From Deinobacterium chartae (lineage in GTDB: Bacteria > Deinococcota > Deinococci > Deinococcales > Deinococcaceae), in NCBI RefSeq assembly GCF_014202645.1, contig NZ_JACHHG010000020.1:1-41132 (forward strand): DNA of 41,132 bases. Direction: 5' to 3'. The stretch's first letter is position 1. Every line of letters begins with the position of its first letter. Positions 31,229 through 40,129 of the stretch are shown one piece after another. The notes under the pieces were generated by a model. That model made no database searches and was not told the DNA's origin. It saw nothing but the letters and a program-made list of their open reading frames with translations. Both the position numbers and the translations under genes were made by a program.

Positions 31229-31755
31229 CGGGTTTTCCCCACCGTCCCGGACCCGGTGGGCCCGTGCTCGGTCTGATAGCGCCGCGCCAGGGCCCGGTAG
31301 CGTGCGGCGTTCCCGCTCTCTCCCGCGGGCCCCACCACCCGGGCCGGAACCCCGACGGCCAGCATGCCGTCCGGGACCGTCTTGCCCTGCGGCAGCAGCG
31401 CTCCGGCGGCCAGCACTGCTCCGGCACCCAGGCGCGATCCCGAGAGCAGCGTGGCCCCCATCCCGACCAGGGCCCCGGCGGCAACATGCGCGCCGTGCAC
31501 GATGGCGCGGTGCCCCACCGTGACGTTCTCCTCGAGCACGCAGGGGTGCCCGGCGTCGGTGTGCAGCACCGCGCCGTCTTGAACATTCGATCCGGCTCCG
31601 ACCCGGATCGGTTCGATGTCGCCGCGCAGCACTGCGCCGAACCATACGCTGGCCTCCGCTGCGATCTCGACCCGACCGATCAGGTCGGCGCTGGGAGCGA
31701 TCCAGGCCGTCGGGTGAACCTCAGGAAAATGGCCGTCGAAGGGGTATAGCGGCAC
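31225..31755 (-). CDS. Gamma-carbonic-anhydrase-like hexapeptide-repeat protein
   Basis: 176 residues, left-handed beta-helix protein with repeats such as [83 protein letters not shown]. The three zinc-ligand type histidines of gamma carbonic anhydrases fit HTDAGHP...GHRAIVHG (about 69, 86 and 91). These enzymes hydrate CO2, but many family members have no shown activity, so the function is open. The ATG lies immediately after the NUDIX stop codon and its stop overlaps the next ATG. Confidence 0.88.
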   Translation of the reverse strand: MPLYPFDGHFPEVHPTAWIAPSADLIGRVEIAAEASVWFGAVLRGDIEPIRVGAGSNVQDGAVLHTDAGHPCVLEENVTVGHRAIVHGAHVAAGALVGMGATLLSGSRLGAGAVLAAGALLPQGKTVPDGMLAVGVPARVVGPAGESGNAARYRALARRYQTEHGPTGSGTVGKTR

Positions 31756-32166
31756 TTAGCTCTCTCCTTGGGCGCGAATTTCGAGCGCGTGAAGCGCACG
31801 TTCCAGCAGGTTGCGGTCTTCTTCATAGCTTAACAGTTCGCGCGCCTGCTGCAAACGGTAAAAGCCGCCGTCGCTGAAGGTGTCCTCGAGCCGCTCCTGC
31901 CCGCCCGCTGCACGCATGGCAAACCAGCGCACCCGTCGCAAGACACCCTGGGCGTTCACGTACTCGGTTTCGCCCGCGTCGGCCACGATCTCGGCCCGCA
32001 CGCCGGTTTCCTCCTCGACCTCGCGCAGGGCCGCTGCCGGATCGTCCTCGCCCGCCTCGAGGTGACCTTTGGGAAAGCTCCATCCCCCGCTGGGGTAGCG
32101 GATCAGCAAGACGTTGCCCTTGGAGTCGAATACCACGCCGCCTGCGCCTCTTACCGGTACGCTCAT
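31756..32166 (-). CDS. NUDIX hydrolase
   Basis: Hydrolyses nucleoside diphosphates linked to another moiety. 136 residues from ATG 32166. The Nudix box GHLEAGEDDPAAALREVEEETGV (about 37-59) is complete: G-x5-E-x7-REUxEExGU. Neighbouring WSFPKGH before it is also typical, as in MutT and Ap4A-type enzymes; the substrate is not predictable. The start is fixed by a TACAAT box 6 nt upstream, rather than an in-frame ATG further upstream at 32214. First gene of an operon with the gamma-CA-like and uncharacterised genes. Confidence 0.92.
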   Translation of the reverse strand: MSVPVRGAGGVVFDSKGNVLLIRYPSGGWSFPKGHLEAGEDDPAAALREVEEETGVRAEIVADAGETEYVNAQGVLRRVRWFAMRAAGGQERLEDTFSDGGFYRLQQARELLSYEEDRNLLERALHALEIRAQGES

Positions 32167-32172
32167 GGCCGC

Positions 32173-32178
32173 ATTGTA
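32173..32178 (-). promoter_or_regulatory. -10 box of leaderless NUDIX operon promoter
   Basis: TACAAT, six bases, ATG (32166) on the minus strand, the same geometry and nearly the same spacer (GCGGCC against GGCCGC) as at ftsH. Confidence 0.65.
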
Positions 32179-32267
32179 GCGCTGCTCGGGCCAAAACCCT
32201 GCTTTTGGGAGCAACTATTACCCGAGTATGACTTCCGTGAGCAGTCTAAAAACACATTAAAGTCCCG

Positions 32268-32279
32268 GTTGTTACAATA
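32268..32279 (+). promoter_or_regulatory. -10 region upstream of first HTTM gene
   Basis: GTTGTTACAATAG includes TACAAT about 50 nt before the ATG at 32328. The surroundings (32215-32275) are AT-rich. No consensus -35 box at 17 nt. Confidence 0.45.
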
Positions 32280-32327
32280 GGCCGCACAGAATCCCTGCAT
32301 CCCTGCAAGCGCTCAAGGAGGGCAGTC

Positions 32328-34124
32328 ATGCGAAACGTGTCGAGATCGGTGGCCGCACGGCGCGGGCGTCCGCCGTCCAGTATGCCCCTTCCCGGCATTG
32401 CCGCCCTGCGGCGGGGAGTTACGTTCCTGCTGCGCCGGGCTTTTACCCTGGACGTGCGGGCCCTGGCGGTCTTCCGGGTGGCGCTGGGCCTGGCCATGAT
32501 CGTGGACTCGCTGCAGATCCTGCCGTGGCTTTACAAGCTGATCGGGGACGACTCGGTCTCGCCGCGCTGGCTGAGCGTGTTTTCACACTCGTACTTCTCG
32601 CTGCTCAACTCGAGCGGCGACGCGTGGTTCGTTACGCTGATCTTTGCGCTGTACTACCTCACGGCCCTGGCCATCATCGTGGGCTTTCACGCCAACACGG
32701 CGCTGCTGGCCGCTTTCGTGCTGTACAGCAGCGTGCAGCACGCCAACTACTACATCGATTCCGGAGCGACGGTGCTGCTCAAGATGTACCTGCTGTGGGC
32801 CGCCTTCTTGCCGGTCAGCGCCCGCTGGTCCCTCGATGCCGCCCTGCGCCCGCGTCCTCCCCAGGCCCAAGCCGAGGTGTTCTCGATCTCCTCGGCGGTG
32901 CTGGTCGCCCAGATAGCGATGCTGTACCTGATGAGCTTCGCGCTCAAGACCGGTGCGGACTGGCACGAAGGCAGCGCCCTCGAGAAGGTCATCCGTTACC
33001 AGATGGCCATGATTGAACCGTGGGTCACCGGCCTGCTGGCCTACCCGGCACTGCTGAAGTTCCTGACCTACTTCGCGCTGGGCCTCGAGCTGGTCGCTCC
33101 GCTCCTGATCCTGCTGGGCGGCTGGCCGCGCCTGCTGGGCATGCTCCTCTTGATCGGCATGCACGTGGGTTTCGATCTGTTCTTGGCCCTGGGCGCTTTC
33201 CCGACCGTTGCCATCGCCGGGCTGCTGGTCCTGATTCCGACACAGGTCTGGAACCTGCGCAAGCGACGCTTCGCCGAGGGTCTGGTTCTGTTCTGCGACA
33301 GCTCACCGCGCTCGGAACGCAGTGTCCGGCTGGTCCGGTCGTGGCTGTGCCTCGACGGCCTCGAGCTGCAACCGTTCTCGCGAGATCCCCGCGCCGCCGC
33401 CCTGCACGCCGCCTCGGGCAGCTGGGTTTTGCGTTCCGCACAAGACCAGCGGCTGACCGGCGGTGACGTGCTGATCGAACTGGTGCGCCACAGCCCCTTC
33501 AAGCCGCTGGGATACGTGCTGGGCCTGCGTCCGCTGCGCAGCCTGCTGAAGTGGACCTTTGCCAGGGCGGCACGCCATCGTGCCGGGGTAGACGCGGCCC
33601 TGCCGGCTTACCACCCGCCGTTCTGGCGCCTGCCTTATCTGAGCGAAATCACCGTGCTGGTGCTTGCCATCGGAGCACTCGGCTCGAACCTGCTGACCGC
33701 TCGCAACGACTTCTCCCGGGTTCCCGGCTACGTCAGCGCCCTGGGCCTCATGCAAGACTGGCGGATGTTCGCGCCGCTGGTGGGCAAGCAGAGCGGCTGG
33801 CTGGTCGCCGAAGGCCACACCTACAGCGGACGGGCGGTAGAACCTTACCAGTATCTGGTGCATGGCCGCACCGAGATCTCTTACGAGCGCCCGCGCAAGC
33901 CCAACGCTTTCTTGGGCGGCGAACGCTGGCGCAAGTACGTGGAGGCCGCCGCGTACGACTCGAACCTCAGCCGCTTCTTCGCCGGCTACCTGTGCCATTA
34001 CTGGGCACGACGCCAGTCGGATGCCTTCCAGAGCATCAAGCTGTTTTATTTCGAGGAATTCGAGGGGAGTCCCGCCCAGATGCGGGTGTTGTACGAGGGC
34101 ACGTGCCCCAGCTACAATTTCTGA
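32328..34124 (+). CDS. HTTM membrane protein with degenerate DCC domain (copy 1)
   Basis: 598 residues. Residues 41-310 form a multi-pass region with the HTTM (vitamin K-dependent gamma-carboxylase-like) pattern: LDVRALAVFRVALGLAMIVD, ALYYLTALAIIVGF, LLKMYLLWAAFLPVSARWSLDAALR. Residues 319-418 read LFCDSSPRSERSVRLVR...GGDVLIELVRHSP, resembling a DCC1-type thiol-disulfide oxidoreductase domain in which the DGxCxxC motif has become CDSSPRSE, without the Cys pair. One more helix follows (about 441-457), then a soluble C-terminus with SALGLMQDWRMFAPLV, typical of HTTM proteins. AAGGAGG lies 6 nt before the ATG. Function unknown; carboxylase activity is not implied. Confidence 0.85.
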   Translation: MRNVSRSVAARRGRPPSSMPLPGIAALRRGVTFLLRRAFTLDVRALAVFRVALGLAMIVDSLQILPWLYKLIGDDSVSPRWLSVFSHSYFSLLNSSGDAWFVTLIFALYYLTALAIIVGFHANTALLAAFVLYSSVQHANYYIDSGATVLLKMYLLWAAFLPVSARWSLDAALRPRPPQAQAEVFSISSAVLVAQIAMLYLMSFALKTGADWHEGSALEKVIRYQMAMIEPWVTGLLAYPALLKFLTYFALGLELVAPLLILLGGWPRLLGMLLLIGMHVGFDLFLALGAFPTVAIAGLLVLIPTQVWNLRKRRFAEGLVLFCDSSPRSERSVRLVRSWLCLDGLELQPFSRDPRAAALHAASGSWVLRSAQDQRLTGGDVLIELVRHSPFKPLGYVLGLRPLRSLLKWTFARAARHRAGVDAALPAYHPPFWRLPYLSEITVLVLAIGALGSNLLTARNDFSRVPGYVSALGLMQDWRMFAPLVGKQSGWLVAEGHTYSGRAVEPYQYLVHGRTEISYERPRKPNAFLGGERWRKYVEAAAYDSNLSRFFAGYLCHYWARRQSDAFQSIKLFYFEEFEGSPAQMRVLYEGTCPSYNF

Positions 34125-34149
34125 TGGCTTTCACATAAAATTAAGTCAA

Positions 34150-34196
34150 CCGGATGCCGATCTGTTCGGCATTTTTATTGCTCTTTAGGCATCCGG
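34150..34196 (+). terminator. Terminator with overlapping alternative hairpin between HTTM genes
   Basis: ATGCCGA (34154-34160), loop TCTGT, TCGGCAT (34166-34172), then TTTTATT: a good intrinsic terminator. The same left arm is also part of CCGGATGCC (34150-34158), which is perfectly complementary to GGCATCCGG (34188-34196). The two foldings exclude each other, as in attenuators. Confidence 0.75.
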
Positions 34197-34211
34197 GGAA
34201 CTGACTTGCTA

Positions 34212-34217
34212 TGATTG
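34212..34217 (+). promoter_or_regulatory. -10 box of second HTTM gene
   Basis: TATGAT about 20 nt before the ATG at 34238. The leader would be about 15 nt and holds the GAGGT ribosome-binding site. No clear -35 box. Confidence 0.4.
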
Positions 34218-34237
34218 GATGACCCCGAGGTAGAAAG

Positions 34238-36034
34238 ATGAGAAATGGACTGAAGGCTATGCCCGGTCTCGGGAAACCCGAACACACTCCGGCCCACCGG
34301 CGCGGAGGTTTCGGGCGTACTTTCCTGGGGCTTCTGAGAACAGCGCTTTCGTTGGACGTACGGGCCCTGGCCGTCTTCCGGGTCGGCCTGGGCATCGCGA
34401 TGATCGTGGACTCGCTGCAACTTGTGCCCTGGCTCTATACGCTGTTCGGCGACGACTCGATCGTTCCGCGCTGGTGGGCCATAGGTCCCCACTCGAGCTT
34501 CACCCTGCTGCACGCCGGCGGCGACACCTGGTTTGTCACGCTGTTTTTCGCGCTGTACTACCTGACAGCCCTGGCCATCATCGTTGGTTACCGCGCCAAC
34601 TTGGCCATGCTGCTGGGCTGCATCATGGCGGCCAGTGTGCAGTACGGCAACACGTACATCGACTCGGGTGCCAGCGATCTGCTCAAGCTCTACCTGCTGT
34701 GGGGAGCTTTCCTGCCGGTCGGGGCGCGATGGTCACTCGACGCCGCCTTGCGCCCCACCCCGCCCCAAAGCGAATCCAACGTTTTTTCCATCTCCTCGGC
34801 GGTCCTGATCTTTCAAATCATGGCGCTGTACATGTGCGGCGCTGCCATGAAAACCGGCGCGGACTGGCACGACGGCAGCGCTCTGGAAAAAGTGCTGCGC
34901 CACGCCCCCACCCTGACCGAGCCCTGGACCAACAGCCTGCTCGCGTACCCGGGGCTGCTCAAGTTCGGAACCCATGCGGCCCTTGCCCTCGAGTACGTCG
35001 CTCCGGTGCTGTTTCTGCTGGGCGGCTGGCCGCGCGCGATCGGCATGCTGGCCCTGATCGGCCTGCACGTGGGCATCGAGAGCATGCTGGCCATCGGGGC
35101 TTTCCCGACCATCGCCATTGCCGGGCTGCTGGTCCTGATTCCAGCGCAGGTCTGGAACCTGCGCAAGCGGCGCTTCGCCGAGGGCGCGACCCTGTTTTAC
35201 GACGACGCATCACCGTACTGGGGGCGTGTTGCGCGACTCACCCGGGTTTTCCTGTGCCTCGACGGCCTCGAGCTGCGCCCGGCCCGCGAGGACGAGAGGG
35301 CCCATACGTTGCAGCAGCAACACGCGAGCTGGGTGCTGCAGCTGCCCGGCGGCCCGCTGCTTACGGGCGGGGACGCGCTGATCGAACTGATGACCCGCAG
35401 TCCCTTGAGGGTGCTGGGCCGCCTGCTGGGCCTGCGCCCGCTGCGCGCCCTGGTGAACTGGGCCTTCGCCCTGAGCGGCCGACATCCGCAGACCGCGGAC
35501 CTGCTGATTCCCAGCTACCGCGCCCGCCGCTGGCGCCCCCGCTACGTGAGCGAACTGATCGTACTGGTGCTGGCGGCAGGCTCGCTCGGCTCGGCGGTCC
35601 TGAACGCCGCAGGCTTAAAGCAGTACGTCCCGAGCTACGTGTCCCCTCTGGGCCTCTCTCAGAGCTGGGGCATGTTCGCTCCGGTCGTGATCCGAGACGT
35701 CGGCTGGGCGGTGGCCGAGGCGCGCACCCAGAGCGGACGGGTGATCGACCCCAACCAGTACCTGTTGCACGGGCGCACCGAGGTGTCCTACGAGCGCCCC
35801 GCCGCCCTCAACGGCTTTATCGGCAGCGAACGCTGGCGCAAGTACTGGGAGAGCGCCGGTTACGACGTCAACCTGGCCCAGTTCTTTACAGGTTATCTGT
35901 GCCACTACTGGAACACCCGGCACTCCAGCGATACCATCGTTGAAATCAAGCTGACCTTCCTCGAGTTCAAGAGCGGCGCGGGCCCCATGCCGCGCCTGCT
36001 GTATACCGGCGCCTGCCCGCAGTACAACTTCTGA
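34238..36034 (+). CDS. HTTM membrane protein with degenerate DCC domain (copy 2)
   Basis: 598 residues, exactly the length of the preceding gene and by eye roughly 60-70% identical over the membrane part (LDVRALAVFRVGLGIAMIVDSLQ; LYLLWGAFLPVGARWSLDAALR). The DCC-like segment reads LFYDDASPYWGRVARLTR (about 319-336), so the FYD start of the motif survives but the CxxC cysteines do not. LTGGDALIEL and LLGLRPLRALVNWAFALSGRH are closer to DCC consensus than in copy 1. C-terminal LGLSQSWGMFAP is retained. GAGGTAG lies 7 nt before the ATG; an intergenic terminator means separate or attenuated expression from copy 1. Confidence 0.85.
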   Translation: MRNGLKAMPGLGKPEHTPAHRRGGFGRTFLGLLRTALSLDVRALAVFRVGLGIAMIVDSLQLVPWLYTLFGDDSIVPRWWAIGPHSSFTLLHAGGDTWFVTLFFALYYLTALAIIVGYRANLAMLLGCIMAASVQYGNTYIDSGASDLLKLYLLWGAFLPVGARWSLDAALRPTPPQSESNVFSISSAVLIFQIMALYMCGAAMKTGADWHDGSALEKVLRHAPTLTEPWTNSLLAYPGLLKFGTHAALALEYVAPVLFLLGGWPRAIGMLALIGLHVGIESMLAIGAFPTIAIAGLLVLIPAQVWNLRKRRFAEGATLFYDDASPYWGRVARLTRVFLCLDGLELRPAREDERAHTLQQQHASWVLQLPGGPLLTGGDALIELMTRSPLRVLGRLLGLRPLRALVNWAFALSGRHPQTADLLIPSYRARRWRPRYVSELIVLVLAAGSLGSAVLNAAGLKQYVPSYVSPLGLSQSWGMFAPVVIRDVGWAVAEARTQSGRVIDPNQYLLHGRTEVSYERPAALNGFIGSERWRKYWESAGYDVNLAQFFTGYLCHYWNTRHSSDTIVEIKLTFLEFKSGAGPMPRLLYTGACPQYNF

Positions 36035-36058
36035 GAGGCAGGGGGTACCCCTGCCTCT
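36034..36058. terminator. Short-loop hairpin between convergent genes
   Basis: AGAGGCAGGGG (36034-36044), GTA, CCCCTGCCTCT (36048-36058): an 11-bp stem starting on the last base of the HTTM stop codon and ending 11 bases before the convergent stop at 36070. No T-run; probably bidirectional. Confidence 0.7.
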
Positions 36059-36069
36059 GGAACGCAGCT

Positions 36070-37236
36070 TCAGGCCAGCGCCGCCTCGAGGTCGGCCAGC
36101 AGGTCCCCGATGTCCTCGATACCCACCGAGAGCCGCAGCAGCTGGTCCGAGATGCCCAGCGCGGCGCGGGCCTCGGGGCTGAGGGCGCGGTGCGAGGTGC
36201 CCGCCGGGTAAGACAGGGTGGATGCCACGTCGGCCAGCGAGGGAGCCAGCGGAATCTTGCCGCGCAAGCGGGCAACGAACTCCTCGAGGTCACCGCGTAA
36301 CTCGAACGACAGCATGCCGCCGTAACCCTCGGGAAACAGCCGCTGCGCCAGCTCGAACTGCGGGTGATCCTCGAGGCCGGGGTGGTAGACCCGTTCGATG
36401 CGCGGGTGGTTGGACAGCACGTCGGCGATCGCCTGGGCATTGCCGGCGTGAGCGCGCATGCGCAGACCCAGGGTCTTGAGGCCCTGCAGGGTCATCCAGG
36501 CGTCGAAGGCCGAGACCGTGGCTCCCAGACGCACCAGCCGCAGGCGAACCGACTCGATCAGCTCACGGCTTCCCGCAACGATGCCGCCCATGGCGTTCGA
36601 GTGGCCCGAGAGGTACTTGGAGAGCGAGTGCACCACCAGGTCCGCTCCGTGCTCGGCGGGGCGCAGCAGCGCCGGGGAAGCAAAGGTGCTGTCCACGCTC
36701 AGCCGCGCTCCGTGCGCGTGGGCCAGCTCGGCTAAGGCGGGCAGGTCGGCCACGGTCATGAGCGGGTTGCTGAGAGCCTCGACGTGCAGCAGCCGGGTAT
36801 TGGGGCGCAGGGCGGCCGTCACCGCCTCGAGGTCGGTGGCATCGACCAGGCTCACCTCGATGCCCAGCCGGGGCAGTTCGGCGGTCAGCAGCGCGAAGGT
36901 GCCTCCGTACGCCTGCTGATCGGCCACGATGTGATCTCCGGCCGCTGCTATCGCCAGAAAAGCGCCCAGCAGCGCACCCATGCCCGAGGCCGCGCACACC
37001 GCCGCCTCGGTGCCCTCGAGGGCCGCAACGGCCCGCTCGAGGGTCGCTGCGTTGGGGGTGCCGTTGCGGTAGTAAAACGGCAGGCCGGAGCTGCCGGACA
37101 GCGCGGCCTCGAGGTCGGTCAGGCTGTCAAAGGCGTAAACGGTGGAGGCCGCGATGCCCTCGATCAGGGGGCGGCCGCTGTGGGGCGCGGCTTCTTCCCC
37201 GGCACGGGCGGCGAGGGTCTGGGGCGTGTACGTCAT
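36070..37236 (-). CDS. Cys/Met metabolism PLP enzyme (second, divergent copy)
   Basis: 388 residues, trans-sulfuration enzyme family. Blocks: [26 protein letters not shown] (about 55-80), [17 protein letters not shown] (about 152-168), [13 protein letters not shown], the PLP Lys207 in [33 protein letters not shown] at the C-terminus. It is clearly diverged from the protein at 13252: NGTPN and EALSNP replace its LNPT and ETPTNP. This probably reflects a different substrate, perhaps methionine gamma-lyase or cystathionine lyase-like. Start ATG 37236, with TAGAAT 7 nt upstream; an ATG 9 nt earlier overlaps the -10 box. Confidence 0.9.
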   Translation of the reverse strand: MTYTPQTLAARAGEEAAPHSGRPLIEGIAASTVYAFDSLTDLEAALSGSSGLPFYYRNGTPNAATLERAVAALEGTEAAVCAASGMGALLGAFLAIAAAGDHIVADQQAYGGTFALLTAELPRLGIEVSLVDATDLEAVTAALRPNTRLLHVEALSNPLMTVADLPALAELAHAHGARLSVDSTFASPALLRPAEHGADLVVHSLSKYLSGHSNAMGGIVAGSRELIESVRLRLVRLGATVSAFDAWMTLQGLKTLGLRMRAHAGNAQAIADVLSNHPRIERVYHPGLEDHPQFELAQRLFPEGYGGMLSFELRGDLEEFVARLRGKIPLAPSLADVASTLSYPAGTSHRALSPEARAALGISDQLLRLSVGIEDIGDLLADLEAALA

Positions 37237-37243
37237 GAGGCCC

Positions 37244-37249
37244 ATTCTA
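37244..37249 (-). promoter_or_regulatory. -10 box of second PLP gene
   Basis: TAGAAT on the minus strand, 7 nt before the ATG at 37236. Leaderless type. Confidence 0.5.
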
Positions 37250-37302
37250 AGCCGCCCCTGCCTCCCCGGAAGGAAGCTGTGCAGTCCGGTCATGGAAGCG
37301 TT

Positions 37303-37343
37303 CCGCCCCGCCAGGCTTCTTTACCGGAAACGCGGCGGGGCGG
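37303..37343. repeat. GC-rich stem-loop downstream of clpA
   Basis: CCGCCCCGCC (37303-37312) and GGCGGGGCGG (37334-37343) are complementary with a 21-nt loop. It lies 16 nt past the clpA stop on the minus strand. No T-run follows, so either a weak terminator or a 3' stabiliser. Confidence 0.55.
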
Positions 37344-37358
37344 GGCGCAGGGTGCATT

Positions 37359-39599
37359 CTAGGCGGGGCGCACCTGGAAGCTCAGGGCATCCCCCTCGAG
37401 GTCCACCCGGGCATAGCCGCCCTGGCGGAGTTGTCCGAACAGCAGTTCGTCGGCCAGCGGTCGCGCCACCTGGTCTTGCAGGGTGCGCGAGAGCGGGCGG
37501 GCTCCGTAGAGCGGGTCGAAACCGCGCCTGGCCAGCCAGGCGCGGGCGGCGGGGGTGACCTCGAGGTCCACCGCTTTCTCGCGCAGCTGGGCGGCGAGCT
37601 GGGCCACGAACTTGTCCACCACCTTCAAGACGGTCTCCGAGCCCAGCGGGCCAAAGGGCACGATGGCATCCAGGCGGTTGCGGAACTCGGGGGTGAAGGT
37701 GCGTTTCACGGCCTCCTCGGCCTCGAAAGCGCGGTCACCTCCGCCGAAGCCCAGTGCCGGACGCGCCGCGTCGGCGGCCCCGGCATTGGTGGTCATGATC
37801 AGGACCACGCCGCGGAAGTCCACCTGTCGGCCGTTATGGTCGGTGAGGCGACCGTAGTCCATGACCTGCAGCAGCACGTTGTACAGGTCCGGGTGCGCTT
37901 TTTCGATCTCGTCGAGCAGCAGCACCGCCTGCGGGTGCTTGAGAATGGCGTCGGTGAGCAAGCCGCCCTGGTCGAAGCCGACATAGCCGGGCGGGGCACC
38001 GATCAGCCGTGAGACCGTATGAGACTCCATGTACTCGGACATGTCAAAGCGGATCAGCTCGAGGCCCAGCACCTCGGCCAGGCGGCGGGCCAGTTCGGTC
38101 TTGCCTACCCCGGTCGGTCCGCTGAACAAGAAGCTGCCCACCGGCTTGTTCTCGGGGCGCAGACCGGCGCGCGAGAGCTTGACCGCATCGGCCAGGACCT
38201 GCACCGCACGGTCCTGGCCAAACACTCCGGCACGCAGGTCCTCCTCGAGGGTGGCGAGCGACTGCTGCACGTGGGCACTCACCTGTCCGAGCGGCAGGCG
38301 GGCCATCTTGGCCACCACCGCCTCCACCTGCGAGGCTCCCAGGGTGCGGCGGCGCGCGCGGCGCGGCAACAGGGTCTGTGCGGCCCCGGCCTCGTCGAGC
38401 ACGTCGATGGCCTTGTCGGGCAGGCGGCGGTCGGTGAGATAGCGCACCGACAGGTCCACCGCCGCCTTGAGGGCCGCCTCGGTGTAGCGCAGCCCGTGGT
38501 GCTTCTCGAGGTAGGGTGCTGCTCCCTTGACGATGCGGTAGGCCTCGTCCACGCTGGGTTCGGGCACATCGATCTTCTGGAAGCGCCGCGAGAGCGCTCG
38601 GTCGCGCTCGAAGGCCTTGTACTCGCTGTAGGTGGTGGCCCCGATCACCCGCAGGCGTCCGCCGGTCAAAGCCGGCTTGAGCAGGTTGCTGGCGTCAAGC
38701 GTTCCGCCCGAGACCGCGCCGGCACCGACTACCGTATGAATCTCATCGATGAACAAAATCGCGTTCTCATGCTGCTCGAGCGCCCGGATAACCGCCTTGA
38801 GCCGCTCTTCGAAGTCGCCGCGGTAGCGGGTGCCGGCGATGAGGGCCCCCATGTCCAGCGCGTAGACCGTAACCCCCTCGAGGGCCTCGGGCACCTTGCC
38901 CTGCACGGCGCGCAGCGCCAGTCCTTCCACGATGGCGGTCTTGCCCACGCCGGGCTCGCCCACCAGGATCGGGTTGTTCTTGGAGCGGCGCGCCAGCACC
39001 TGCAAGGTACGCTCGAGTTCGGGCTCGCGCCCGATCAGTTCGTCGATACGCCCGTCGCGGGCGCGCGCGGTCAGGTCGATGCAGTAAGCCTCGAGTGCCC
39101 CTTCGCCCTCGGGAGTCGCGGCGGTATCGGCGGTGGCTTCCTCCGTACCTTCGGTGCGGCGCGGGCGGTTGAAGCGCTCGACCCGTGCGAGGCCGTGCGA
39201 GATGTACTCGAGGGCAGCCAGGCGCGTGACTCCTTGACGCTCGAGGATCTGTGCGGCGCGCGAGGTGCGTTCCTCGAACAGGGCAACGAGCACGTTGGCA
39301 CCGCTGACCTGCTCTTTGCCAGCGCTCTGCACCGCGTACACGGCACGCTGTAGCGTGCGCTGGAAGGCGAGCGTCGGCGAGGGTTCGGCGTCCTCGAGCT
39401 CCTCGAGGCTGGCCAAGGCCGCCTCGATCTCGTGCGAGAGCACTTCGAGATCGGCTCCGCAGGCGCGCAGCACCGGGGCGGCGTCGGGATCGTCGATCAG
39501 GGCCAGCAGCAGGTGCTCGAGGGTGGCGTATTCGTGTCCGGCGGAGCGGGCCAGTTCGAGGGCGCGCAGGATGCTCTGCTCGAGGGCCGCGCCGATCAC
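37359..39599 (-). CDS. clpA: ClpA-type Clp protease ATPase
   Basis: AAA+ unfoldase feeding ClpP, paired with the ClpS adaptor. 746 residues from GTG 39599, where the protein begins [16 protein letters not shown] as ClpA does; AGGAAG lies 9 nt upstream. Clp N-domain (about 1-140), AAA-1 with [15 protein letters not shown] (about 203-217) and [18 protein letters not shown]-2 with [16 protein letters not shown] (about 475-490), pore loop GYVGFDQGG and [16 protein letters not shown]. There is no long middle coiled coil, which separates it from ClpB and ClpC. The clpS gene lies 43 nt upstream, so they form one transcript. Confidence 0.95.
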   Translation of the reverse strand: MIGAALEQSILRALELARSAGHEYATLEHLLLALIDDPDAAPVLRACGADLEVLSHEIEAALASLEELEDAEPSPTLAFQRTLQRAVYAVQSAGKEQVSGANVLVALFEERTSRAAQILERQGVTRLAALEYISHGLARVERFNRPRRTEGTEEATADTAATPEGEGALEAYCIDLTARARDGRIDELIGREPELERTLQVLARRSKNNPILVGEPGVGKTAIVEGLALRAVQGKVPEALEGVTVYALDMGALIAGTRYRGDFEERLKAVIRALEQHENAILFIDEIHTVVGAGAVSGGTLDASNLLKPALTGGRLRVIGATTYSEYKAFERDRALSRRFQKIDVPEPSVDEAYRIVKGAAPYLEKHHGLRYTEAALKAAVDLSVRYLTDRRLPDKAIDVLDEAGAAQTLLPRRARRRTLGASQVEAVVAKMARLPLGQVSAHVQQSLATLEEDLRAGVFGQDRAVQVLADAVKLSRAGLRPENKPVGSFLFSGPTGVGKTELARRLAEVLGLELIRFDMSEYMESHTVSRLIGAPPGYVGFDQGGLLTDAILKHPQAVLLLDEIEKAHPDLYNVLLQVMDYGRLTDHNGRQVDFRGVVLIMTTNAGAADAARPALGFGGGDRAFEAEEAVKRTFTPEFRNRLDAIVPFGPLGSETVLKVVDKFVAQLAAQLREKAVDLEVTPAARAWLARRGFDPLYGARPLSRTLQDQVARPLADELLFGQLRQGGYARVDLEGDALSFQVRPA

Positions 39600-39642
39600 G
39601 GAGTCCCTCTTCCTGCGGCCCGCACCGGGGTGCAAGCTGCGT

Positions 39643-39954
39643 TCATATGTCCTCCTCCATCACGCATCTGAGCGGATGGCCGGCCTTGCGGGCAAGTTCG
39701 GTGGCCTGATGCACCTTGGTTTCGGCGATTTCCCGGGGGTACACGCCGGCAACGCCGCTGCCTTTGTGGTGAACGGCCAGCATGATGCGGTTGGCCTGCA
39801 ACGCAGAGCGGTGAAACAGTCGGATGAGCAGGTCAACCACGAAATCCATAGGGGTGTAGTCGTCGTTGAGCAGCAGCACCCGGTACATCTCCGGCGTCTT
39901 GAGCTCGGGCCGGGTGAGGGTCTGCGTCTCGGACTCCGGGGGACGCTGAGGCAT
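39643..39954 (-). CDS. clpS: ClpS adaptor protein
   Basis: Recognises N-degron substrates and delivers them to ClpA(P). 103 residues. The core motif YRVLLLNDDYTPMDFVVDLLIRLF (about 25-48) contains the conserved NDDYTPM, followed by A...IML.VHHKGSGVAGVYPREIAETKVHQA, the substrate-binding face with V-H-x-x-G, and LRCVMEED at the end. The start at ATG 39954 is fixed by a TATTCT box 6 nt upstream, leaderless type. The N-terminal tail is rich in Pro/Glu/Thr as usual. Confidence 0.95.
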   Translation of the reverse strand: MPQRPPESETQTLTRPELKTPEMYRVLLLNDDYTPMDFVVDLLIRLFHRSALQANRIMLAVHHKGSGVAGVYPREIAETKVHQATELARKAGHPLRCVMEEDI

Positions 39955-39960
39955 GTCTGC

Positions 39961-39966
39961 AGAATA
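39961..39966 (-). promoter_or_regulatory. -10 box of leaderless clpS promoter
   Basis: TATTCT, six bases, ATG (39954) on the minus strand. Confidence 0.55.
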
Positions 39967-40073
39967 GCAGCCGCGTCTGCATCGCTCCGAAAGACGCATA
40001 ACAATGGTTTAAAAAGAAAACTTATGAATTAAGATGAGAACGATCAACAGCCGTTCAATTTCCCGGTACATAT

Positions 40074-40087
40074 CTTGAGAACTCAAG
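40074..40087. repeat. CTTGAG-AA-CTCAAG palindrome
   Basis: Perfect 6-bp arms with a 2-bp centre in the AT-rich gap between clpS and the recombinase gene. The arms equal HAIR half-sites, but with a 2-bp rather than 7-bp gap (relative to 7-mer arms). Could be a regulatory site or a recombinase site; nothing decides this. Confidence 0.45.
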
Positions 40088-40117
40088 CTAAACACTTTTC
40101 TAAGAAAGTTTTTTGGT

Positions 40118-40123
40118 TATGAT
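40118..40123 (+). promoter_or_regulatory. -10 box of leaderless recombinase gene
   Basis: TATGAT, six bases, GTG (40130). The GTG start is supported by this spacing. Confidence 0.55.
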
Positions 40124-40129
40124 GCGTGC

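Noticed and set aside
32328-36034. Vitamin K-dependent gamma-carboxylase activity
   Set aside because: HTTM proteins share only the membrane fold with the carboxylase. No evidence for the catalytic residues or for substrates was seen.
40074-40087. HAIR operator upstream of the recombinase gene
   Set aside because: The half-sites match but the spacing is 2 bp instead of 7 bp between 7-mer arms, so it was not called an HspR site.
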